64,000 nucleotides of DNA from Halorientalis sp. LT38 (lineage in GTDB: Archaea > Halobacteriota > Halobacteria > Halobacteriales > Haloarculaceae): assembly GCF_037031225.1 (NCBI RefSeq), contig NZ_JAYEZN010000001.1, forward strand, positions 248,001 to 312,000. Direction: 5' to 3'. Position 1 is the first letter of the stretch, and each line of letters begins with the position of its first letter. Below are positions 59,253-64,000 of this stretch, one piece after another. A program made the translations under genes and the position numbers. Under the pieces are notes generated by a model, which made no database searches, was not told where the DNA came from, and saw only the letters and a list, made by a program, of their open reading frames with translations.

Positions 59253-59518
59253 CTCGGTGCAGGACGCGTCCGGCTCCTGCCCCGTTTCGTTCGACGTGAC
59301 GGCAGGATCATTTAATTGACCGATGATATCGTGAAGAAGCCTCAACCAGTTAGGGGGCGTTCGTTCAGTTGCGGTTCGCTCCCAATCCCGAACCGGTTTT
59401 CCCCCTCCCTCTTTCCGCTCCCCCTCCCTCACACGCTTCCGTGGTCGATCAGTGCTCGTCACCGACGGATCCGTCCGGCGACCGAAACCACTAGTGGGTC
59501 CCGCTGCTACGGGCGAGC
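59253..59518. other. 266-base gap with possible short RNA and a palindromic promoter
   Basis: ATTTAATTG (59308-59316) is a TATA candidate. About 55 bases on, CGGTTCG (59372-59378) pairs with CGAACCG (59389-59395), followed by GTTTT: together they could make a short terminated RNA. CCACTAGTGG (59488-59497), a ten-base palindrome, lies 22-31 bases ahead of the next ATG. No protein gene was seen. Confidence 0.3.
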
Positions 59519-59788
59519 ATGACCAGCGCGCTCGACGGACTGGCGGGCAGAGAGGGGTGGCGCGTCGAGAACGGCGCCGCACGGGTGCACTACGACGGCG
59601 GAACCGACCGGTACAGCATCGAGTACTACGAAGCGAGCGACTGCGTCGTCTACTGGAAGGTCGCACCCGAGGGCGACGTCGCGGTGCCGGTCGGCCGGGA
59701 CACCGTGCCGACGCCGCTCAGAGAGCGGATCAGGCAGGACCTCGCCGCCGCCGACGTGGATCCCGAGGTCGAGCGCCGGTCGCTCTGA
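59519..59788 (+). CDS. Small conserved hypothetical protein
   Basis: 89 residues. REGWRVENGAARVHYDGGTDRYSIEYYEASDCVVYWKVAPEGDV, then an acidic helical end. Beta-rich N terminus and helical C terminus. No known motif. ATG 59519 has the palindrome CCACTAGTGG over its likely promoter. Confidence 0.7.
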   Translation: MTSALDGLAGREGWRVENGAARVHYDGGTDRYSIEYYEASDCVVYWKVAPEGDVAVPVGRDTVPTPLRERIRQDLAAADVDPEVERRSL

Positions 59789-59890
59789 CCGGGAGACGGC
59801 TCCCGCGACAGTCACGCGGCCTCGCCAGCCCGCTCGTGTGAGGTGTCTGCGGACGGGACGCTTTTCTGCCTCGCCGCCGCACCCGGTCGT

Positions 59891-60655
59891 ATGAACGTCG
59901 ACGAGTCGGACGTGCGGGAACTCGCGACGGCGATTCGGGAGGCGGACTCGGTCGTCGCACTCACGGGGGCCGGCGTCAGTACGGCCTCCGGGATCCCGGA
60001 CTTCCGCGGCGAGGACGGCATCTGGGAGCGACACGATCCGATGGACTTCCACATCGACCGGTTCAGGGCCGACCCGGCCGGGTTCTGGGCCGATCGCGTC
60101 GAATTGCAGGCCGCTGCGTTCGACGACGGCGACGTCGAACCCAACGCCGCCCACGAGGCGATGGCCGCCCTCGAAACCGACGGCCACCTCGACGCCGTCG
60201 TCACCCAGAACATCGACGGCCTCCACCAGGACGCCGGCTCCGAGTCGGTGATCGAGATCCACGGCTCGGCGGCCCGCGTCGTCTGCCGTGACTGCGGCGG
60301 CAGGTCGGACGCCGAACCCGCGATGGATCGGGCGCGGGACGGGGAACTGCCCCCGACCTGCGAGGAGTGCGACGGGACGCTCAAGCCCGACACCGTCCTC
60401 TTCGGCGAGCAGTTGCCCGAGCACGCGCTCATGCGCTCGCAGGCGAAGGCGGAGAACGCCGACGTGTTCCTCGCGGTCGGGTCGTCGCTGACGGTCGAAC
60501 CGGCCGCCTCGCTCCCCCGGGTCGCCGCCGAGCGAGGGGCGACGCTCGCGCTCGTCAACCTCGAATCGACGCCACTGTCAGAGCGCGCGGACTTCGATTT
60601 CCGGGCGGACGTGACCGACGCGCTCCCGCGACTGCGCGACGCCGTCGCCGAGTGA
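59891..60655 (+). CDS. Sir2-family NAD-dependent protein deacylase
   Basis: 254 residues from ATG 59891. NAD-binding LTGAGVSTASGIPDFRG, TQNIDGLHQDAG, catalytic His in EIHGSAAR, zinc cysteines in CRDCGG and CEECDG, and VGSSLTVEPA. Removes acyl groups from lysine with NAD+. In archaea it can act on chromatin and on acetyl-CoA synthetase; the target here is not known. CTTTTC about 30 bases upstream fits a leaderless promoter. Confidence 0.95.
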   Translation: MNVDESDVRELATAIREADSVVALTGAGVSTASGIPDFRGEDGIWERHDPMDFHIDRFRADPAGFWADRVELQAAAFDDGDVEPNAAHEAMAALETDGHLDAVVTQNIDGLHQDAGSESVIEIHGSAARVVCRDCGGRSDAEPAMDRARDGELPPTCEECDGTLKPDTVLFGEQLPEHALMRSQAKAENADVFLAVGSSLTVEPAASLPRVAAERGATLALVNLESTPLSERADFDFRADVTDALPRLRDAVAE

Positions 60656-60685
60656 GGCCCGGCGGTTCGGATTCGGCAGCGTGCC

Positions 60686-60714
60686 CCCACGCTTTTGGGG
60701 CAACCCCGCGTGGG
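60686..60714. promoter_or_regulatory. Nested inverted repeat between the sirtuin and cupin genes
   Basis: CCCACGC (60686-60692) pairs with GCGTGGG (60708-60714) with GGGG-CAA-CCCC inside. It covers the TATA-like CTTTTGG of the cupin gene, so it may be an operator or a terminator of the sirtuin. Confidence 0.45.
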
Positions 60715-60724
60715 TTCCGTCGGT

Positions 60725-61123
60725 ATGGAGTACGAAGTGCTCGACACCGAGGACGTACCGGTCACCGACCTGTCCGAAGTCGAGGGCGTGCCACCGGATC
60801 TGGACATCCGCCCGGTCGGTCGGACCATGGGCCTTGAGAACATGCACCTGACGCTCTGGTACTTCGACCCGGGCGAGGAGATCCAGTATCACGCTCACAG
60901 CGAGCAGGAGGAGCTCTACTACGCCATCGAGGGCGAGTTCTCGCTGAAACTCGGCCGCTCGGGCGAGGAGGAGTTCGTCGAAGTCGGCCCGGGCGCGTTC
61001 TGGGCGGCGGGGCCGGAGACCGGCCACGGCCACCGCTATATCGGCGACGATCAGGGCGTCGTCCTGGCCGTCGGCGCGCCGCCCGTCGAGGACCCCGGAC
61101 TGGACCCCCACGAACTGGACTGA
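60725..61123 (+). CDS. Cupin-domain protein
   Basis: 132 residues. Cupin motif 1 IQYHAHSEQEELYYAIEGEFSLKLG (two His, Glu) and motif 2 GPGAFWAAGPETGHGHRYIG (His). Metal-binding beta barrel; members include dioxygenases, isomerases and sensors. Activity unknown. ATG 60725 follows the nested inverted repeat. Confidence 0.9.
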   Translation: MEYEVLDTEDVPVTDLSEVEGVPPDLDIRPVGRTMGLENMHLTLWYFDPGEEIQYHAHSEQEELYYAIEGEFSLKLGRSGEEEFVEVGPGAFWAAGPETGHGHRYIGDDQGVVLAVGAPPVEDPGLDPHELD

Positions 61124-61127
61124 GCCG

Positions 61128-61367
61128 TCAGGCGTAACTCCGATCGAGGTACTCGAGGATCCGCTCGGACTCGGCCATCGTGATCCCGCGGTCGTCGTCG
61201 ACGACGACCGGGACCTGTCGCTGGCCGGAGACCCGCGCCACTTCGTTGCGCCGGGAGTGGAGCCCCTCGACCCAGACGCTCTCGTAGTCGACGTCGAGTT
61301 CCTCGAGGCGGTCGACGACGAGTTCGCAGTACGGACAGCCCTCCAGACGGTACAGTGTCATCGACAT
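61128..61367 (-). CDS. Glutaredoxin/GST-N-like redox protein
   Basis: 79 residues from ATG 61367 (ATG 61361 also possible). LYRLEGCPYCELVVDRLEEL holds the CPYC redox site; cis-Pro region RQVPVVVDDD follows. A small thiol-disulfide protein, glutaredoxin-like. Ends four bases from the convergent cupin gene. Confidence 0.9.
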   Translation of the reverse strand: MSMTLYRLEGCPYCELVVDRLEELDVDYESVWVEGLHSRRNEVARVSGQRQVPVVVDDDRGITMAESERILEYLDRSYA

Positions 61368-61480
61368 GCCAGTCCATAGGCGGGCGGTCGGCAAAAGTCT
61401 GCGGCTGTCCCGCCGCTGGGGCGCGGAGGGATCGCCAGCGCTCGCCAGGGGTTTTTGGGGGTCGCGTGCGATGCCCGGGT

Positions 61481-61960
61481 ATGCCACCCGCCGAGGGCGA
61501 CGAACTCCCCGACTTCGAGGCACTGTGCTGTGACGGCGAGACGTTTCGGTCGACCCACCTCTCGGACGCGGTCGGCGACCGGGGCGCGGTCCTCGTCTCG
61601 ACCGGCTTCGTCTACAGCGCCATCGCGCAGAACTGGTGGAAGCGCTTCCAGAAGTACGGCTGGGAAGACTTCGAGGACGTCCAGGTCCTGGGAATCAGCC
61701 GGGACGGCCCCTACGCGCAGAACGACTTCCTCCGCTGGCTCGGCCGCCCGCCCTTCGAGATGTTCGCCGACGTGAACGGCGGCGTCTCCGAGGCGCTGGA
61801 CCTGCTGACCGAGCGCGAGCACATGGCGAACGTCGCCACGCCCTGGCGGTCGGTGTTCGTCGTGGACCCGGAGCTGAACGTACAGTACGCCTACGTCGCC
61901 GACGAGTGGATCGGGCCGCTGCCGCACGAGGACGTGGAGGACGCCGTCGCGCAGCTCTAA
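61481..61960 (+). CDS. Peroxiredoxin/thioredoxin-fold protein without the usual catalytic Cys
   Basis: 159 residues from ATG 61481, with TTTTTG about 30 bases upstream. DELPDFEALCCDGETFRS then GAVLVSTGFVYSAIAQNWWKRFQKYGW, where a peroxiredoxin would have its TxxC motif, and a typical AhpC-like second half (LGISRDGPYAQNDFLRWL; FVVDPELNVQYAYV). Two adjacent Cys near the N terminus (residues about 16-17) could give another redox function. The enzyme role is uncertain. Confidence 0.8.
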   Translation: MPPAEGDELPDFEALCCDGETFRSTHLSDAVGDRGAVLVSTGFVYSAIAQNWWKRFQKYGWEDFEDVQVLGISRDGPYAQNDFLRWLGRPPFEMFADVNGGVSEALDLLTEREHMANVATPWRSVFVVDPELNVQYAYVADEWIGPLPHEDVEDAVAQL

Positions 61961-62490
61961 TCGGTTCGGGTTTCGAGACCGGCTGTGGTCGCCGTGTCGG
62001 TAGCGGTCGGCCGATGTGACGCCGGATTCAGAGTGACCGTCGAGACCACGACGTCCGACGCCCTGTATTCCAGCCCGTAGAGGTCGCCGTCGTACTTCAG
62101 GTAGGCCGACTGTGCGACCCACTTCGGGGGATCGCCCGGGTAGGCCTCGGCCTGGCGTTCCAGGGCGTCACGGATCGTCCCCGCCAGAGCACCCATCCCC
62201 CGGTCGACCGCTGCCGTCACAGTCCCCTGCAGACACACGATGTATTCCCCTTCGTGCATCGTAGTCCGGAGCACGTCCCGTACCGCCTCCGGTTGTTCAG
62301 AATACGCTATCGGGAACAGATGTCGTCGCCGTTGCCGTGACGGTGAGACCCGCTCCGCCGAGAGTCGGTGGGGCATCACCTGCCGACAGCCGGGTGTTCG
62401 GCCATCCCCGGCCGACTGGTCCAGGCCAAGACAGCCCGCGCTTCCCAGTGTAGTTACGGCCAGGCTCACGAGCAACTCACGTCGGTTCAC
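61957..62490 (-). CDS. Tat-exported lipoprotein, unknown function
   Basis: 177 residues from GTG 62490. NRRELLVSLAVTTLGSAGCLG is a Tat-type lipoprotein signal with lipobox LGSAGC. The mature part starts with a basic stretch (QVMPHRLSAERVSPSRQRRR), then EGEYIVCLQGTVTAAVDRGM and YLKYDGDLYGLEYRASDVVVSTVTL. It is a cell-surface lipid-anchored protein. Stop overlaps the end of the redoxin gene by four bases (convergent). Confidence 0.8.
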   Translation of the reverse strand: MNRRELLVSLAVTTLGSAGCLGLDQSAGDGRTPGCRQVMPHRLSAERVSPSRQRRRHLFPIAYSEQPEAVRDVLRTTMHEGEYIVCLQGTVTAAVDRGMGALAGTIRDALERQAEAYPGDPPKWVAQSAYLKYDGDLYGLEYRASDVVVSTVTLNPASHRPTATDTATTAGLETRTD

Positions 62491-62531
62491 GTCGGCGAAA
62501 CAACTGGTCCTGGAATGGGTCTTGTGGTCTC

Positions 62532-64000
62532 TCAGTCCGCGCTGGCTTCCTCGCCGTAGATGGCCTGGACTTTGTGGAAGAACTCGTCGCGGATGTTCCG
62601 GCGCTTGAGCTTCATCGAGGAGGTCAGCATGTCGTTCTCCGGCGTCCACTCGACGTGGACCAGTTCGAACTGCTTGATCTGCTCGTGTTTCTCGAACCCC
62701 TCGTTGACCTCGTCGACCGCTTCGGCGACCCACTCCCGGACGCGCTCGTCGTCGCAGATGTCGTCCGGGTCTTCGGGCAGGTCGATCCCCGCCTCGTCGG
62801 CCCAGCGCTCGATGGCCTCGAAGTCGGGGACGATCAGCGCACTGACGAACTTCTGCTCGTCGCCCATGACCATCACCTGATCGACCCGCTCGCTGGTCGC
62901 GAACGCGCCCTCGATGGGGCCGGGCGCGACGTTCTTCCCGGTCGAGAGGACCAGCAACTGCTTGAGTCGGTCGTGGTAGATCAGGTAGCCGTCCTCGGTC
63001 CGCTCGACGATGTCGCCGGTGCGGAACCACTCGGGGTCGGCGTCCTCGGGGTCGTCAGGGATCGTCGTGAACGCGTCCTCGGTCGCCTCCGGCCGGTTCC
63101 AGTAGCCCTGCGTCACGTTCGGGCCCTTCACGAGGAGTTCGCCGATCTCGCCGTCGGCTTTCTCTTTCCGGTCCGGGCCGATCACGGTGTCGTCGAGGTA
63201 GGTCTCCATGTCGACGACCGGCGGGCCGAGGGTCCCCGGGCGGGGGTCCTCGGCGGGGTTCGTGGAGACGACCGGCGACGTCTCGGTGAGGCCGTAGCCC
63301 TCGAAGATCTCCAGTCCCATCCCGCGGAACAGCTCGGCGAGGTCCTTGTTGAGGCTGCCGCCGCCGCTGACGAAGTAGTCGATGTTGCCCCCGAGCTGGT
63401 CTTTGACCTGCTGGAAGACCAGTTTGTTCGCGACGTAGTACTCCAGCTTGAGTCGCTTGCTCGGATCGTCGGTCCGACCGTACTCCCGGCCGATCTCGAG
63501 GGCGCGATTGAAGATCTTCTCCTTGAGGTCCGAGGAGGCCGCCTGCTCGCGCATGGCGTCGAACACCTTCTCGTAGACCCGTGGCACGCTCGTCGCCGTC
63601 GAGGGCTGGACCGCCGCCATGTCCTCCTGGACGGTGTCGGGACTCTCGGCGTAGGCCACCGTCGCTCCCGCACCGAACATGGAGAAGTGGCCCGCGGTCC
63701 GCTCGAAGACGTGGGCCAGCGGGAGGAAGGAGAGCGTCTTCACGTCCGAATCCAGCACCGGAAGGTCCTCGTCCTTGTCCGGTCGGGGCCCGAACCGCTT
63801 GCGGATCTGCGAGACGTTCGCCCGGAAGTTGGCGTGGGTCAACTGGACGCCCTTGGGTTTCCCCGTCGTCCCGGACGTGTAGATGAGACTCGCCAGGTCT
63901 TCGGGCGACTGCTGGTCGAGCCAGGACTGGTACTCGGCCTCGTCGAAGGCTTCGCGCCCCAGTTCGTGGACTTCAGCCAGCGTGTAGATGTCGTCGTTCT
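62532..64000 (-). CDS. Long-chain acyl-CoA synthetase (AMP-binding), 5' end beyond window
   Basis: 489 residues visible; the frame is open to the window's right edge. Adenylation motifs: LIYTSGTTGKPKGVQLTHAN (P-loop A3), GYGLTETSPVVSTNP (A5), WFRTGDIVERTEDGYLIYHDRLKQL (A7-A8). Long-chain members share IFEGYGLTETSP and LVVSTGKN-type LLVLSTGKNVAPGPIEG. It activates fatty or other carboxylic acids to acyl-CoA. Archaea lack bulk fatty acids, so it may work with the acyl-CoA dehydrogenase at 56696. Confidence 0.95.
   Translation of the reverse strand, partial: NDDIYTLAEVHELGREAFDEAEYQSWLDQQSPEDLASLIYTSGTTGKPKGVQLTHANFRANVSQIRKRFGPRPDKDEDLPVLDSDVKTLSFLPLAHVFERTAGHFSMFGAGATVAYAESPDTVQEDMAAVQPSTATSVPRVYEKVFDAMREQAASSDLKEKIFNRALEIGREYGRTDDPSKRLKLEYYVANKLVFQQVKDQLGGNIDYFVSGGGSLNKDLAELFRGMGLEIFEGYGLTETSPVVSTNPAEDPRPGTLGPPVVDMETYLDDTVIGPDRKEKADGEIGELLVKGPNVTQGYWNRPEATEDAFTTIPDDPEDADPEWFRTGDIVERTEDGYLIYHDRLKQLLVLSTGKNVAPGPIEGAFATSERVDQVMVMGDEQKFVSALIVPDFEAIERWADEAGIDLPEDPDDICDDERVREWVAEAVDEVNEGFEKHEQIKQFELVHVEWTPENDMLTSSMKLKRRNIRDEFFHKVQAIYGEEASAD

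Noticed and set aside
59372-59400. tRNA-like GGTTCG...CGAACC element
   Set aside because: Only one stem-loop; no acceptor, D or anticodon arms could be built around it.

Overview
The window is chromosomal DNA of an extremely halophilic archaeon (class Halobacteria). The DNA is very G+C rich, the proteins are acidic, and promoters show TATA-like boxes about 25-30 bases ahead of start codons with little or no 5' leader. Family content is typically haloarchaeal: HalX and HalOD1 signalling proteins, Bat-type regulators, an archaeal MBF1, an AglJ-type glycosyltransferase and many small conserved haloarchaeal proteins. The genus cannot be fixed from the sequence alone. No rRNA, tRNA, CRISPR array, transposase or integrase was found.

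Layout. 1-7.9 kb: the tail of an unidentified protein carrying PCNA-binding-like motifs, a membrane histidine kinase with a small hypothetical gene upstream, an unusual two-gene operon (helix-hairpin-helix protein plus an 861-residue lipid-tube-like protein), and a HerA/DUF87-type ATPase. 7.9-14 kb: an HxxxD acyltransferase-like protein, triosephosphate isomerase, a HalX response regulator, MBF1, and an overlapping operon hisC - adenylate-kinase-like - CDP-alcohol phosphatidyltransferase. 14-22.6 kb: an APC permease with fused UspA domains, a UspA protein and a divergent Lrp/TrkA-C regulator; a GMC oxidoreductase plus Tat-exported partner behind a DtxR-type iron box; an FAH-family enzyme and a metallo-beta-lactamase-fold protein. 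22.9-27 kb: a large PAS/GAF/Bat regulator and a HalOD1-zinc-finger pair.

27-35.3 kb holds the branched-chain amino acid block, all on the minus strand: leuA, then ilvB-ilvN-ilvC-(32-residue ORF)-leuC-leuD, and leuB. The ilvB promoter drives a leaderless 27-codon ORF ending in ALVILAGIVGAV, a GC hairpin over its stop codon, and a second short ORF overlapping the ilvB start. This looks like a leader-peptide (attenuation-type) control system in an archaeon and is the most interesting signal in the window.

35-42.6 kb carries small regulators and hypothetical genes, cold-shock protein, a VOC protein and a TrmB-family regulator next to a perfect 21-bp palindrome. 40.4-52.9 kb is a surface-glycan island (AglJ-like and other glycosyltransferases, flippase, polysaccharide deacetylase, nucleotide-sugar dehydrogenase and epimerase, two sulfatase-fold proteins); its middle (about 45-48.7 kb) is visibly more A+T rich, suggesting a separate origin. 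53-64 kb has a CaiB-type CoA transferase, an exported 706-residue protein built of about fifteen 23-residue Q/A/G repeats, an acyl-CoA dehydrogenase, a sirtuin, cupin and redox proteins, a Tat lipoprotein and the 3' part of an acyl-CoA synthetase gene.

A recurrent theme is a short ORF starting at the predicted transcription start and followed by, or overlapping, the main gene (2461, 16814, 33948, 54341), plus a 32-codon ORF overlapping both ilvC and leuC. No expression data are available; all promoter positions are inferred from spacing.
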